64,000 nucleotides of DNA from Caldimonas tepidiphila (lineage in GTDB: Bacteria; Pseudomonadota; Gammaproteobacteria; Burkholderiales; Burkholderiaceae_C): assembly GCF_003569765.1 (NCBI RefSeq), contig NZ_QXMG01000022.1, positions 1 through 64,000 on the forward strand, read 5' to 3'. Shown here piece by piece: positions 47,685 to 59,529 of this stretch; positions within the stretch are counted from its first letter, which is position 1, and every line of letters starts with the position of its first letter. Below the pieces are notes generated by a model. It saw only the letters and a list, made by a program, of their open reading frames with translations. It was not told where the DNA came from and made no database searches. The translations under genes and the position numbers were made by a program.

Positions 47685-49166
47685 TCAGACCGCGAGCGAC
47701 TTCAGCACCGCCTGCACGCACCAGGCCATCAGGCCGCCGGGCAGCAGGCCGAGGCCGAGCACCGCGAGGCCGTTGACCGACAGCACGGCGCGCACGTCGC
47801 CGTTCATGCGGATCGGCGCGGTGTCCGTCGGCTCGTCGAAGTACATCACCTTCACCACGCGCAGGTAGTAGAAGGCGCCGATCAGCGACAGCATCACGGC
47901 GATGATCGCCAGCCAGGTGTAGCCGCCGACGTTGGTCGTCAGCAGCGCCTGCAGCACGCTCAGCTTGGCGAAGAAGCCGACCGTCGGCGGCAGGCCGGCG
48001 AGCGAGAACATGAAGATCGCCATCACCGCGGCGTACCAGGGGCTGCGGCGCGCGAGGCCCTTGAGGTCGTCGAGCTCCTCGGCCTCGTGGCCGGCGCGGG
48101 CCAGCAGCATGATGATGCCGAAGGTGCCCAGCGTCGTCAGCACGTAGGTGACGATGTAGTACATCGCCGAGCTGTAGGCGTTGGCGGCCGACAGCGTGTT
48201 GCCGTTGACCACGCCCGCGGTCATGCCGAGCAGCATGAAGCCCATCTGCGCGATGGTCGAGTAGGCCAGCATGCGCTTGAGGTTGGTCTGGGCGATCGCG
48301 GCGAGGTTGCCGAGCACGAGCGAGGACACCGACAGCACGATCAGCATCTGCTGCCAGTCGACCGCGAGGCCGAGCATGCCCTCGACGAGCAGGCGCACGA
48401 CGATCGCGAACGCGGCGAGCTCCGGGGCACCTGCGATCAGCAGCGTGACGGCGGTCGGGGCGCCCTGGTAGACGTCGGGCACCCACATGTGGAAGGGCAC
48501 CGCGCCGAGCTTGAACGCCAGGCCCGCGACCACGAACACCAGGCCGAACACCAGCACCTGCCGGTTGATCTGGCCGGTGCCGATCGCCGCGAACACCTCG
48601 CCGAGCTCGAGCGAGCCGGTGGCGCCGTAGATCATCGACATGCCGTAGAGCAGGAAGCCGCTGGCCAGCGCGCCCAGCACGAAGTACTTCATCGCCGCCT
48701 CGGTGGACTGCGCGTGGTCGCGGCGCAGCGCCACCAGCGCGTAGAGCGCCAGCGCCTGGAGCTCGAGGCCCAGGTAGATCATCAGGAAGTTGTTCCCGCC
48801 GATCATGATGTGCAGGCCGAGCAGCGCCAGCATCGACAGCGTGAACAGCTCGCCCTTGAGCATCTCGCGCTCGCCGGCATAGGGCCGCGCGTAGACCAGC
48901 GTGACCATCACCGCGACGGTGGCGAAGAAGCCCAGCAGGCTGCCCATCGGGTCGGCGACCACCATGCCCTGCAGCGCGAACTCGGACAGCCCGGAGCTGA
49001 AGTGGCTGAACTGCCAGGCCGCGACCGCGGCGAGCGACAGCATCGTCAGCACGTAGGTGAGCGTGCGGCGCGGGTCCTTCGAGAAGAGATCGATGATGGC
49101 GATGGCGCAGGCGGCCACCAGCAGCAGGATCTGGGGTTGGATCGCGATCCAGTTCATGTCGTTCAT
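47685..49166 (-). CDS. nuoN: NADH-quinone oxidoreductase subunit N
   Basis: A 493-residue antiporter-like membrane subunit of complex I with about 14 helices. Typical blocks: YLGLELQALALYALVALRR, FKLGAVPFHMWVPDVYQGAP and NLKRMLAYSTIAQMGFML, which contain the conserved lysines of the proton path. Last of the 14 nuo genes, 13 bases after nuoM. Confidence 0.97.
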   Translation of the reverse strand: MNDMNWIAIQPQILLLVAACAIAIIDLFSKDPRRTLTYVLTMLSLAAVAAWQFSHFSSGLSEFALQGMVVADPMGSLLGFFATVAVMVTLVYARPYAGEREMLKGELFTLSMLALLGLHIMIGGNNFLMIYLGLELQALALYALVALRRDHAQSTEAAMKYFVLGALASGFLLYGMSMIYGATGSLELGEVFAAIGTGQINRQVLVFGLVFVVAGLAFKLGAVPFHMWVPDVYQGAPTAVTLLIAGAPELAAFAIVVRLLVEGMLGLAVDWQQMLIVLSVSSLVLGNLAAIAQTNLKRMLAYSTIAQMGFMLLGMTAGVVNGNTLSAANAYSSAMYYIVTYVLTTLGTFGIIMLLARAGHEAEELDDLKGLARRSPWYAAVMAIFMFSLAGLPPTVGFFAKLSVLQALLTTNVGGYTWLAIIAVMLSLIGAFYYLRVVKVMYFDEPTDTAPIRMNGDVRAVLSVNGLAVLGLGLLPGGLMAWCVQAVLKSLAV

Positions 49167-49179
49167 AGCGGTCGCGCCC

Positions 49180-50655
49180 TCACTGCAGTTTCGAGACGGC
49201 GACGTGCCGGAGCAGGTCGGTCACCGAGTGGTGCATCACGTCGGTGAAGGGTTTCGGATAGACGCCCATCCACAGCACGGCCACCGCCAGCACCGCGAGC
49301 ATCAGGAACTCGCGGGCGTTGATGTCGGTGAGCGTGCGCACGTTGTCGTTGGTCACCGGGCCGAAGTAGACGCGCTTGTACATCCACAGCGTGTAGGAGG
49401 CGCCGAAGACCAGGGCGGTCGCGGCGATCGCGCCGAGCCAGAAGTTCACCTGCACGGTGCCGAGGATGACCATCCACTCGCCGACGAAGCCGGCGGTGCC
49501 GGGCAGGCCGGCATTGGCCATCGAGAACAGCAGCGCGAAGGCAGCGAACTTGGGCATCGTGTTGACGACGCCGCCGTAGTCACCGATCTGGCGCGAGTGC
49601 ATGCGGTCGTAGAGCACCCCGATGCACAGGAACATCGCGCCCGAGACGAAGCCGTGCGAGATCATCTGCACGATCGCGCCCGAGACGCCGAGCTCGTTGA
49701 ACAGGAAGAAGCCGAGCGTCACGAAGCCCATGTGGGCGACCGACGAGTAGGCCACCAGCTTCTTCATGTCCTGCTGCACCAGCGCGACGAGGCCGATGTA
49801 GACCACCGCCACCAGCGACAGGCCGATCACGAGCCAGTCGAGCTCGCGGGTCGCGTCGGGCGCGATCGGCATCGAGAAGCGCAGGAAGCCGTAGGCGCCG
49901 AGCTTCAGCATGATCGCCGCCAGCACCACCGAGCCGCCGGTGGGCGCCTCGACGTGCGCGTCGGGCAGCCAGGTGTGCACCGGCCACATCGGCACCTTCA
50001 CGGCGAAGGCCATGAAGAAGGCGCCGAACAGCAGCATCTGCGCATCCAGCGGCAGCGGCAGGCGGTGCCAGGTCAGGATGTCGAAGCTGTAGTTGGACTT
50101 GTAGTACAGGTAGATCAGCGCCACCAGCATCAGCAGCGAGCCGAGCAGCGTGTACAGGAAGAACTTGAAGGCCGCATACACGCGGCGCGGACCGCCCCAG
50201 ACGCCGATGATGATGTACATCGGGATCAGCGTGGCCTCGAAGAACACGTAGAACAGCAGGCCGTCGAGCGCGCTGAACACGCCGACCATCAGGCCGGAGA
50301 GGATCAGGAAGGCGCCCATGTACTGGTTGGTGCGCTCGGTGATGACTTCCCAGCCCGCGATCACGACGATGATCGTGATGAACGCGGTCAGCAGCACGAA
50401 CCAGACGGAGATGCCGTCGACGCCGAGGTGGTAGCGCACGTTGAAGCGCTCGATCCACATCAGGCTCTCGACGAACTGCATCGCCGAGGTGCCGGCGTCG
50501 AAGCCGGTGTAGAGCGGGATCGTGACGGCGAAGCTCAGGATCGCGCCGACGAGCGCGATCCAGCGCACCATGCCGGCCTGGCTGTCGCGGCCGAGGCCGA
50601 GCAGCAGGACGCCGAAGGCGACCGGCAGCCAGATGGCGAGACTCAGGAGACCCAT
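49180..50655 (-). CDS. nuoM: NADH-quinone oxidoreductase subunit M
   Basis: A 491-residue antiporter-like proton-pumping membrane subunit. Recognised from YHLGVDGISVWFVLLTAF, the FYVFFEATLIPMYIIIGVWGG block with its glutamate, FAVKVPMWPVHTWLPDAHVEAP and DMKKLVAYSSVAHMGFVTLG. Thirteen bases after nuoL. Confidence 0.97.
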   Translation of the reverse strand: MGLLSLAIWLPVAFGVLLLGLGRDSQAGMVRWIALVGAILSFAVTIPLYTGFDAGTSAMQFVESLMWIERFNVRYHLGVDGISVWFVLLTAFITIIVVIAGWEVITERTNQYMGAFLILSGLMVGVFSALDGLLFYVFFEATLIPMYIIIGVWGGPRRVYAAFKFFLYTLLGSLLMLVALIYLYYKSNYSFDILTWHRLPLPLDAQMLLFGAFFMAFAVKVPMWPVHTWLPDAHVEAPTGGSVVLAAIMLKLGAYGFLRFSMPIAPDATRELDWLVIGLSLVAVVYIGLVALVQQDMKKLVAYSSVAHMGFVTLGFFLFNELGVSGAIVQMISHGFVSGAMFLCIGVLYDRMHSRQIGDYGGVVNTMPKFAAFALLFSMANAGLPGTAGFVGEWMVILGTVQVNFWLGAIAATALVFGASYTLWMYKRVYFGPVTNDNVRTLTDINAREFLMLAVLAVAVLWMGVYPKPFTDVMHHSVTDLLRHVAVSKLQ

Positions 50656-50668
50656 GTGCGCCTCCCGA

Positions 50669-52690
50669 TCAGCGGTTGAACAGCACGAACCAGGTCATCA
50701 GCGCGAAGACGCCGATGATCATGACCAGTGCGTAGTGGTAGATGTAGCCCGACTGGAGGCGGCGCACGACGCCCGCGAACCAGCCGACCAGCTTGGCGGA
50801 GCCGTTGACCGCGACACCGTCGATCAGCGCCATGTCGCCGCCCTTCCACAGCCCCACGCCGAAGACGCGGGCGCCCCTCGCGAAGAGGTTCTCGTTGATC
50901 CAGTCCATGTAGTACTTGTTTTCCATGATGCGCAGGATCGGGCCCGAGCGCGCCTTGATGGCTGCGGGAATCTCGGGCTTGACCATGTAGAACACGTAGG
51001 CGAGCACGACGCCGGCGAGCGCGAGCCAGAACGGCGCGGTCTGCAGGCCGTGCAGCGCCATGCCCATGGCGCCGTGGAACTCCTCGGCGAGGTGGGCCAT
51101 CGCCGGGTGCGCCTCGGTGTTCACGAAGATCGCATCCTTCAGGAAGTCGCCGAACAGCATCGGCTGGATCGTCAGGTAGCCGATCACGACCGAGGGGATG
51201 GCCAGCAGCGCCAGCGGCACCCACACCACCCACGGCGACTCGTGCGGCTTCTGGCCGGGGGCCAGGCCGTGGTGGTGGTCGTGGTCGGGCTCCTCGTCGC
51301 TGTGGTGGTCACCGTGGTGGTGCTGCCCGAAGTGCTCCTTGCCGTGGAAGACGAGGAAGTACATGCGGAACGAGTAGAAGGCCGTGACGAACACGCCTGC
51401 GATCACCGCGAAGGTCGCGAAGCCGGCGGCCGGCAGGTTGCTCGACTGCACCGCGATGATGATGCTGTCCTTCGAGTAGAAGCCCGAGAACAGGGGCGTT
51501 CCGATCAGCGCGAGCGACCCGAGCAGCGAGGTGATCCAGGTGATGGGCATGTACTTGCGCAGGCCGCCCATGTTGCGGATGTCCTGGTCGTGGTGCATGC
51601 CGATGATCACCGAGCCCGCGCCGAGGAACAGCAGCGCCTTGAAGAAGGCGTGCGTCATCAGGTGGAACACCGCGACCGAGTAGGCCGAGGCGCCGAGCGC
51701 CACCGTCATGTAGCCGAGCTGCGACAGCGTCGAGTACGCGACCACGCGCTTGATGTCGTTCTGGATGATGCCGAGGAAGCCCATGAAGAGGGCCGTGATC
51801 GCGCCGATGATCAGGATGAAGTTCAGCGCGGCGTCCGACAGCTCGAACAGCGGGGACATGCGCGACACCATGAAGATGCCCGCGGTCACCATGGTGGCCG
51901 CGTGGATCAGCGCGGAGATCGGCGTCGGGCCTTCCATCGAGTCCGGCAGCCAGACGTGCAGCGGGAACTGCGCCGACTTGCCCATCGCGCCGATGAACAG
52001 GCAGATGCAGATCACCGTGATCAGCAGCCACTCGGTGCCGGGGAAGATCAGCGTGCCGAGCTCGGGAGCGCGCGCGAAGATCTCGGTGTAGTTGAGCGTG
52101 CCGGTGTAGGCGACGATCAGGCCGATGCCGAGGATGAAGCCGAAGTCGCCGACCCGGTTGACCAGGAAGGCCTTCATGTTGGCGAAGATCGCGCTCGGCT
52201 TGTTGAACCAGAAGCCGATCAGCAGGTAGGACACCAGGCCCACCGCCTCCCAGCCGAAGAAGAGCTGCAGCAGGTTGTTGCTCATGACCAGCATGAGCAT
52301 CGAGAACGTGAACAGCGAGATGTAGGAGAAGAAGCGCTGGTAGCCGGGGTCCTCCTCCATGTAGCCGATGGTGTAGATATGCACCATCAGCGACACGAAG
52401 GTGACGACCACCATCATCATCGCGGTCAGGCCGTCGACGAGGAAGCCGACTTCCATCTTCAGGCCGCCGAGCACCATCCATTCGTAGATGGTGGCGTTGA
52501 AGCGCGCGCCGTCCACCGCCACCTGCTTGAGCACGAGGGCGGAGATGACGAAGGCGATCGCGACGCCGAGGATCGTGAAGACGTGGGCGCCGCGGCGGCC
52601 GATGAAGCTGCCGAACAGGCCGGCGAGGATGGCTCCGAGCAGCGGTGCCAGCGGCACCGCCAGGAGCAGGGTCGAAGAGAGCTCGTTCAT
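50669..52690 (-). CDS. nuoL: NADH-quinone oxidoreductase subunit L
   Basis: A 673-residue subunit with antiporter-like core and the long lateral helix at the C-terminus. Blocks GWEAVGLVSYLLIGFW, QFPLHVWLPDSMEGPTP and DIKRVVAYSTLSQLGYM are diagnostic. Residues about 447-483 form a loop rich in histidine and acid residues (HFGQHHHGDHHSDEE then DHDHHHG), longer and more histidine-rich than E. coli NuoL. Confidence 0.97.
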   Translation of the reverse strand: MNELSSTLLLAVPLAPLLGAILAGLFGSFIGRRGAHVFTILGVAIAFVISALVLKQVAVDGARFNATIYEWMVLGGLKMEVGFLVDGLTAMMMVVVTFVSLMVHIYTIGYMEEDPGYQRFFSYISLFTFSMLMLVMSNNLLQLFFGWEAVGLVSYLLIGFWFNKPSAIFANMKAFLVNRVGDFGFILGIGLIVAYTGTLNYTEIFARAPELGTLIFPGTEWLLITVICICLFIGAMGKSAQFPLHVWLPDSMEGPTPISALIHAATMVTAGIFMVSRMSPLFELSDAALNFILIIGAITALFMGFLGIIQNDIKRVVAYSTLSQLGYMTVALGASAYSVAVFHLMTHAFFKALLFLGAGSVIIGMHHDQDIRNMGGLRKYMPITWITSLLGSLALIGTPLFSGFYSKDSIIIAVQSSNLPAAGFATFAVIAGVFVTAFYSFRMYFLVFHGKEHFGQHHHGDHHSDEEPDHDHHHGLAPGQKPHESPWVVWVPLALLAIPSVVIGYLTIQPMLFGDFLKDAIFVNTEAHPAMAHLAEEFHGAMGMALHGLQTAPFWLALAGVVLAYVFYMVKPEIPAAIKARSGPILRIMENKYYMDWINENLFARGARVFGVGLWKGGDMALIDGVAVNGSAKLVGWFAGVVRRLQSGYIYHYALVMIIGVFALMTWFVLFNR

Positions 52691-52714
52691 GTTGTGACTT
52701 TTCCGCTCCGCGCT

Positions 52715-53023
52715 TTAGCCCTTGAGGGTGTCCAGCTCGCTGACGTTGATCGTCTCGCGATTGCGGAACAGCACCACCAGGATCGCCAGGCCGATGGCCG
52801 ATTCGGCCGCCGCCACCGTCAGGATGAAGAACACGAACACCTGGCCGGCCATGTCGCCCAGGTAGTGCGAGAAGGCGACGAAGTTCAGGTTGACCGCCAG
52901 CAGCATCAGCTCGATCGCCATCAGCAGCACGATCAGGTTCTTGCGGTTCATGAAGATGCCGATCACCGACATCGCGAACAGGATCGCGCCCAGCGAAAGG
53001 TAATGTCCGAGCGTGAGCGTCAT
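52715..53023 (-). CDS. nuoK: NADH-quinone oxidoreductase subunit K
   Basis: A 102-residue three-helix membrane subunit with the conserved glutamates in [16 protein letters not shown] and [17 protein letters not shown] 53023 overlaps the nuoJ stop by four bases. Confidence 0.97.
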   Translation of the reverse strand: MTLTLGHYLSLGAILFAMSVIGIFMNRKNLIVLLMAIELMLLAVNLNFVAFSHYLGDMAGQVFVFFILTVAAAESAIGLAILVVLFRNRETINVSELDTLKG

Positions 53024-53667
53024 GCCTGGCCTCCATTCGGCGCAGCTTGTTGTTCGGTCGAGGCGGCGGCCTCGCGCGCCACCGGCACGTTCACGATGCG
53101 CAGGCGCTGCGCCTTGGTCACGCGCACCTGCTCGGCCGGGTCGGTCCAGCGCGAGTCCTTGCGGCGGCGCATCGTCAGCGCGATCGCGGCGATGATCGCG
53201 ACGAGCAGGATCACCGCGGCGATCTCGAGCGGATACAGGTACTGGGTGTAGAGCACCACGCCGAGCGCCTTGGTGTTGCCGAGCTGCGCGAGCTCGGGCG
53301 CCATCGGCTGCACCTCGCTGAGGCGGAAGCCGCCAAGCAGCACCACCGCCATCTCCAGCGCGATCACCACGCCGATCACCGCGGCGAGCGGGAAGTGCTT
53401 CCAGAAGCCGTCGCGCACCTGCTCGTTGTTGAAGTCGAGCATCATCACGACGAAGAGGAACAGCACCATGACCGCGCCGACGTAGACGAGCACCAGCGCG
53501 ATGGCAAGGAACTCGGCGCGCAGCAGCATCCACACGCAGGACGCGTTGAAGAAGGCAAGCACCAGGTAGAGGGCCGCATGCACGGTGCTGCGGGCGGTGA
53601 TCACGCGGAATCCTGCGAAGAGCAGGACCGCGGAGAAGACGTAAAAGAGCGCGGTCGTGGTATCCAT
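53020..53667 (-). CDS. nuoJ: NADH-quinone oxidoreductase subunit J
   Basis: A 215-residue membrane subunit with five helices; the [19 protein letters not shown] helix with its pi-bulge region is conserved. The last 45 residues are a charged, soluble tail. Start at ATG 53667 (MDTTTALFY); the in-frame ATG at 53709 is not supported. Confidence 0.95.
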   Translation of the reverse strand: MDTTTALFYVFSAVLLFAGFRVITARSTVHAALYLVLAFFNASCVWMLLRAEFLAIALVLVYVGAVMVLFLFVVMMLDFNNEQVRDGFWKHFPLAAVIGVVIALEMAVVLLGGFRLSEVQPMAPELAQLGNTKALGVVLYTQYLYPLEIAAVILLVAIIAAIALTMRRRKDSRWTDPAEQVRVTKAQRLRIVNVPVAREAAASTEQQAAPNGGQA

Positions 53668-53729
53668 GTCGTTCTCTGTTTTCGGGCTGGCCGGCCTCCA
53701 CGCCGGCATCTCGTGGGCTCCGCCGGGTT

Positions 53730-54227
53730 TCAGCGGTAGCGCGCGTCAGCCTCCTTAGCGGCCGCGATCTCCTTCTCGTAGCGGTCGCCCACCGCGAGCA
53801 GCATGTCCTTCGTGAAGTACAGGTCGCCGCGCTTCTCGCCGTGGTACTCGAGGATGTTGGTCTCGACGATCGAGTCGACCGGGCAGCTCTCCTCGCAGAA
53901 GCCGCAGAAGATGCACTTGGTCAGGTCGATGTCGTAGCGCGTCGTGCGGCGCGAGCCGTCGGCGCGGATGTCGGACTCGATCGTGATCGCCATCGCGGGG
54001 CACACCGCCTCGCACAGCTTGCAGGCGATGCAGCGCTCCTCGCCGTTCTCGTAGCGGCGCAGCGCGTGCAGGCCGCGGAAGCGCGGCGACAGCGGCGTCT
54101 TCTCCTCGGGGAACTGCACCGTGATGTTGCGCGACAGAAAGTGCCGGCCCGTGAGGGCCAGCCCCTTGAAGAGCTCCGTCAACATGAAGCTGTTGACGAA
54201 ATGCTTGATGGAAGCTACAGCAGACAT
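53730..54227 (-). CDS. nuoI: NADH-quinone oxidoreductase subunit I
   Basis: A 165-residue peripheral subunit carrying clusters N6a and N6b. Two ferredoxin motifs are present: [12 protein letters not shown] and [12 protein letters not shown]. The N-terminal amphipathic region anchors it at the membrane near the quinone site. Confidence 0.97.
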   Translation of the reverse strand: MSAVASIKHFVNSFMLTELFKGLALTGRHFLSRNITVQFPEEKTPLSPRFRGLHALRRYENGEERCIACKLCEAVCPAMAITIESDIRADGSRRTTRYDIDLTKCIFCGFCEESCPVDSIVETNILEYHGEKRGDLYFTKDMLLAVGDRYEKEIAAAKEADARYR

Positions 54228-54255
54228 GGTTTTTTACCTCGTCGACTTCCGCGGC

Positions 54256-55320
54256 TCAGGGCCAGATGTTCCAGGGCGACTGCATCCACAGTCCGATCAC
54301 CACGAGCCACACCAGCGTCACCGGAATGAAGATCTTCCAGCCCAGGCGCATGATCTGGTCGTAGCGGAAGCGCGGGAAGGTCGCGCGGATCCACAGGAAC
54401 ATCGTGACGAGCACGAAGGTCTTGATCCCCAGCCAGATCCAGCCCGGGATCCAGTTGAACAGTGCGCTGTCGATCGGGGGCAGCCAGCCACCGAAGAACA
54501 TCAGCGCGGCGAGTGCGGCGATCAGGATCATGTTCGCGTACTCGGCCAGGAAGAACATCGCGAAGGCCATGCCGGAGTACTCGATCATGTGACCGGCGAC
54601 GATCTCAGACTCGCCCTCGACGACGTCGAAGGGATGGCGGTTCGTCTCGGCGATGCCGGAGATGAAGTACACCACGCAGATCGGCAGCAGCGGCAGCCAG
54701 TTCCACGACAGGAAGGTCAGGCCCATCTCGGCCATCTGCCCACGCGACTGGCTCATGACGATCTCGGTCATGTTCAGGCTGCCGGCGACCATCAGCACCA
54801 CGACGAAGCAGAAGCCCATCGCGATCTCGTAGGACACCATCTGCGCGGACGCGCGCAGCGCGCCCAGGAAGGCGTACTTCGAGTTCGAGGCCCAGCCGGC
54901 GATGATCACGCCGTAGACCTCGAGCGAGGTGATGGCCATCAGGAACAGCAGGCCGGCGTTGATGTTGGCCAGCGCCACGTCCGGGCCGAACGGCACCACC
55001 GCCCACGCAGCCAGCGCCGGCATGATGGTCATGATCGGCGCCAGGAAGAACAGGCCCTTGTTCGCCGCGGTCGGGGCGATGATCTCCTTGAAGATCAGCT
55101 TGACCGCGTCGGCGATCGGCTGCAGCAGGCCGAAGGGACCGACCCGGTTCGGACCGGGGCGGATCTGCGTCCAGCCGATGGCCTTGCGCTCCCACAGCGT
55201 CAGGTAGGCGACACAGATCATCAGCGGCAGCACCACCGCGACGATCTTCACGAGCGACCACACCAGCGGCCACAGGCCGCCGAGGGTGGTCTGGCCGTAG
55301 CCAGTGATGGTTTCAAGCAT
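54256..55320 (-). CDS. nuoH: NADH-quinone oxidoreductase subunit H
   Basis: A 354-residue, eight-helix membrane subunit forming part of the quinone chamber. [19 protein letters not shown] and [17 protein letters not shown] are hallmarks. It begins 26 bases after nuoG. Confidence 0.97.
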   Translation of the reverse strand: MLETITGYGQTTLGGLWPLVWSLVKIVAVVLPLMICVAYLTLWERKAIGWTQIRPGPNRVGPFGLLQPIADAVKLIFKEIIAPTAANKGLFFLAPIMTIMPALAAWAVVPFGPDVALANINAGLLFLMAITSLEVYGVIIAGWASNSKYAFLGALRASAQMVSYEIAMGFCFVVVLMVAGSLNMTEIVMSQSRGQMAEMGLTFLSWNWLPLLPICVVYFISGIAETNRHPFDVVEGESEIVAGHMIEYSGMAFAMFFLAEYANMILIAALAALMFFGGWLPPIDSALFNWIPGWIWLGIKTFVLVTMFLWIRATFPRFRYDQIMRLGWKIFIPVTLVWLVVIGLWMQSPWNIWP

Positions 55321-55346
55321 TGCGGTCTCCCTCTCGCCTCACGCCC

Positions 55347-57671
55347 TCATTGCGCCCGCTCGACGCGGATCGGACCGAACATCGCGCCGAGCGCGGCGGT
55401 CGCCGGGTGGCCGGCGGCCACGCGCACGCACTGCGCCGGCAGCGACGCGTCGGGCACTGCCAGCAGCTCCACTGCCGCGCCGCCCTGGCTCACGCGCACC
55501 CTGGCGCCCGGCGCCAGACCGAGCTGCGACCACAGCGCTGCCGGCAGCCAGGCCACCGGCGGACGCGCGTCGGCCGTCATCTGCAGCGACGGGGCACGGC
55601 GCACCAGCGCGTCGGAGCTGTAGATCGGCACGTGCGCGATGCGCTCGAGGCCGCCCGCCGCGGCCGGTGCCGAAGCCTTCACCTGCGACGCGACCGCGCG
55701 GTTGTCGAGGCGCGAGCGCAGCTGCTCGACGTCGCCCAGCGCCTCGGCACGCACTTCCTCGGAGGTCTCCTGCGCGAAGCCCTGCAGGCCCAGCACGTTG
55801 CCGAGCACGCGCAGCACCTTCCACGCCGGACGGGTCTCGCCCTGCGGCTTGGCCACGCCGAAGAAGCTCTGCACGCGGCCCTCGGCGTTGACGAAGGTGC
55901 CCGAGGTCTCGGCGAAGGGCGCGATCGGCAGCAGCACGTCGGCGTAGTCGAGCGCGGCGGTCTTGAACGCCGTCATCGCGACGACCATCTCGGCGCCGTG
56001 CATCACCTTCAGCGCCTGTGCCGCATTGGCGGCATCGAGCTCGGGCTCGACGTTCAGCAGCAGGTAGGCCTTGAGCGACTCGGTCAGCATCTGGCCGGCG
56101 TTGAGGCCGCCCTGTCCGGGCATCGCCTTCACGAGCTGCGCGCCGACGGTGTTGGCGGCCTCGCTCAGGTAGCCGACGGTCGCGCCGGTCTGCTCGGCGA
56201 TCCAGTTCGCGACGGCCAGCAGCGCATCGGCCTGCGGGTGCTGCGCGGCGGCGTTGCCGAGCAGCACCGCCTTGTGCTCGCCCGACAGCAGCGAGCGCGC
56301 GACGACCACGGCCGGCTCGGTCGCCTCGCCACCGAACGGCGACGCGGCGCCACGCTCGGCAGCGACCGCAGCGGCCACGTTGGCCAGCGCCCGCAGCCAG
56401 GCGCTCGGCTCGGCGATCGTGGTCGAGGCCATCGGCATCAGCCAGTCGTCGGCCAGCGCATGCAGGCTATGCACCTGGCAGCCGCGCTTGGCGGCCTGGC
56501 GCAGGCGCTGCGCGAACAGCGGGTGGTCCTTGCGCAGGAAGGAGCCGACCACCAGCGCGCGCTGCAGCGTCGACAGCGACGCGATCGAGGTGCCGAGCCA
56601 GCGTGCGCCCTGCCCTGCCGCGAAGTCGGCATGGCGGGTGCGGAAGTCGATGTTCTCGCTGCCGAGGCCGCGCACGAGCTTGGCCAGCAGGTGCAGCTCC
56701 TCCACCGTGCTGTGCGCGGTGCCGAGCGCGCCGATGCTGTGCGCGCCGTGCTGCTCCCTGATCTGCTTGAGGCCGTTGGCGACGTACTCGAGCGCCGTGG
56801 TCCAGTCCACCTCGCGCCACTGGCCGCCCTGCTTGAGCATCGGCTGCGTCAGGCGCTCGTTGGCGTTCAGCGCCTCGTACGAGAAACGGTCGCGGTCGGC
56901 GATCCAGCACTCGTTGACCGCCTCGTTCTCGAGCGGCAGCACGCGCATCACGCGGCCGGCGCGCACCTGCACGATCAGGTTCGAGCCGGTCGAGTCGTGC
57001 GGACTGACCGACTTGCGGCGCGACAGCTCCCACGGACGCGCCGAGTAGCGGTAGGGCTTGCTCGTGATCGCGCCGACCGGGCACAGGTCGATCATGTTGC
57101 CCGACAGCTCGGAGTCGACCGTGTCGCCGACGAAGCTCATGATCTCGGAGTGCTCGCCGCGGTTGACCATGCCGAGCTCCATCTGCCCGGCGATCTCCTG
57201 GCCGAAGCGGACGCAGCGCGTGCAGTGGATGCAGCGCGTCATCTCCTCGAGCGACAGCAGCGGGCCGACGTCCTTGTGGAACACGACGCGCTTTTCCTCG
57301 GCGTAGCGCGAGTTCGAGGCGCCGTAGCCGACGGCGAGGTCCTGCAGCTGGCACTCGCCGCCCTGGTCGCAGATCGGGCAGTCGAGCGGGTGGTTGATCA
57401 GCAGGAATTCCATCACGCCCTGCTGCGCCTTGACCGCCTTGTCGCTCTTCGTGCGCACGATCATGCCCTGCGTCACCGGGGTGGCACAGGCGGGCAGCGG
57501 CTTCGGTGCCTTCTCGACCTCGACGAGGCACATGCGGCAGTTCGCCGCGATCGACAGCTTCTTGTGATAGCAGAAATGCGGGACGTAGGTGCCGGCCTTC
57601 TCGGCAGCATGCATGACCATGCTGCCCTCGGGCACTTCCACCTTCTTCCCGTCGAGTTCGATTTCAACCAT
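55347..57671 (-). CDS. nuoG: NADH-quinone oxidoreductase subunit G
   Basis: A 774-residue peripheral subunit with several iron-sulfur clusters. The N-terminal [2Fe-2S] ferredoxin domain (CYHKK...ANCRMC...CATPV), the HPLDCPICDQGGECQLQD and CIHCTRCVRFGQEIAG motifs, and the molybdopterin-oxidoreductase-like remainder are visible. It is shorter than E. coli NuoG (908). Confidence 0.97.
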   Translation of the reverse strand: MVEIELDGKKVEVPEGSMVMHAAEKAGTYVPHFCYHKKLSIAANCRMCLVEVEKAPKPLPACATPVTQGMIVRTKSDKAVKAQQGVMEFLLINHPLDCPICDQGGECQLQDLAVGYGASNSRYAEEKRVVFHKDVGPLLSLEEMTRCIHCTRCVRFGQEIAGQMELGMVNRGEHSEIMSFVGDTVDSELSGNMIDLCPVGAITSKPYRYSARPWELSRRKSVSPHDSTGSNLIVQVRAGRVMRVLPLENEAVNECWIADRDRFSYEALNANERLTQPMLKQGGQWREVDWTTALEYVANGLKQIREQHGAHSIGALGTAHSTVEELHLLAKLVRGLGSENIDFRTRHADFAAGQGARWLGTSIASLSTLQRALVVGSFLRKDHPLFAQRLRQAAKRGCQVHSLHALADDWLMPMASTTIAEPSAWLRALANVAAAVAAERGAASPFGGEATEPAVVVARSLLSGEHKAVLLGNAAAQHPQADALLAVANWIAEQTGATVGYLSEAANTVGAQLVKAMPGQGGLNAGQMLTESLKAYLLLNVEPELDAANAAQALKVMHGAEMVVAMTAFKTAALDYADVLLPIAPFAETSGTFVNAEGRVQSFFGVAKPQGETRPAWKVLRVLGNVLGLQGFAQETSEEVRAEALGDVEQLRSRLDNRAVASQVKASAPAAAGGLERIAHVPIYSSDALVRRAPSLQMTADARPPVAWLPAALWSQLGLAPGARVRVSQGGAAVELLAVPDASLPAQCVRVAAGHPATAALGAMFGPIRVERAQ

Positions 57672-57685
57672 GGTGCTTCGGGTCC

Positions 57686-59029
<1,344 letters not shown>

Positions 59030-59043
59030 CTTCTTCGCCTTCC

Positions 59044-59529
59044 TTACTTGGCGGCAGCCTTGAGCGTGTCGAGCAGCGCGTCGAGGCGCTCCTCGCTCAT
59101 GAAGCTGCACATCTGGCGGTCGTTGACCAGCAGCACCGGCGCGTCGGCGCAGGCGCCGAGGCACTCGCTCTCCTGCACGGTGATCGCGCCGTCGGGCGTC
59201 GTGCCGCCGAGCTCGACGCCAAGCCTGGTCGCGACGTACTCGGCCGCCTTGCGGCCGTTGCGCAGCTGGCAGGGCAGGTTGGTGCAGACGTTCAGCTTGA
59301 ACTTGCCGGCCGGCCGCTGGTTGTACATGTTGTAGAAGGTCACGACCTCGTGCACGGCGATCGCCGGCATGCCGAGGTAGTCGGCCACGGCCTTCTCCCA
59401 CTCGGCCGAGACCCAGCCCTGCTCCTGCTGCACGATCGACAGGCAGGCCATCACGGCGGACTGCTTCTGGTCGGCCGGGTACTTCGCGACCTCGCGATCG
59501 AAACGGGCTTTGGTGGCTTGCGAGATCAT
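59044..59529 (-). CDS. nuoE: NADH-quinone oxidoreductase subunit E
   Basis: A 161-residue thioredoxin-like subunit with [2Fe-2S] cluster N1a. The four cysteines are in CTNLPC and CLGAC. Its first four bases overlap the nuoD stop. Confidence 0.97.
   Translation of the reverse strand: MISQATKARFDREVAKYPADQKQSAVMACLSIVQQEQGWVSAEWEKAVADYLGMPAIAVHEVVTFYNMYNQRPAGKFKLNVCTNLPCQLRNGRKAAEYVATRLGVELGGTTPDGAITVQESECLGACADAPVLLVNDRQMCSFMSEERLDALLDTLKAAAK

Noticed and set aside
50522-53251. A 909-codon plus-strand frame opposite nuoL
   Set aside because: Antisense to nuoM, nuoL, nuoK and nuoJ; rich in His/Asp/Arg/Glu because of codon mirror effects, with no known domain.
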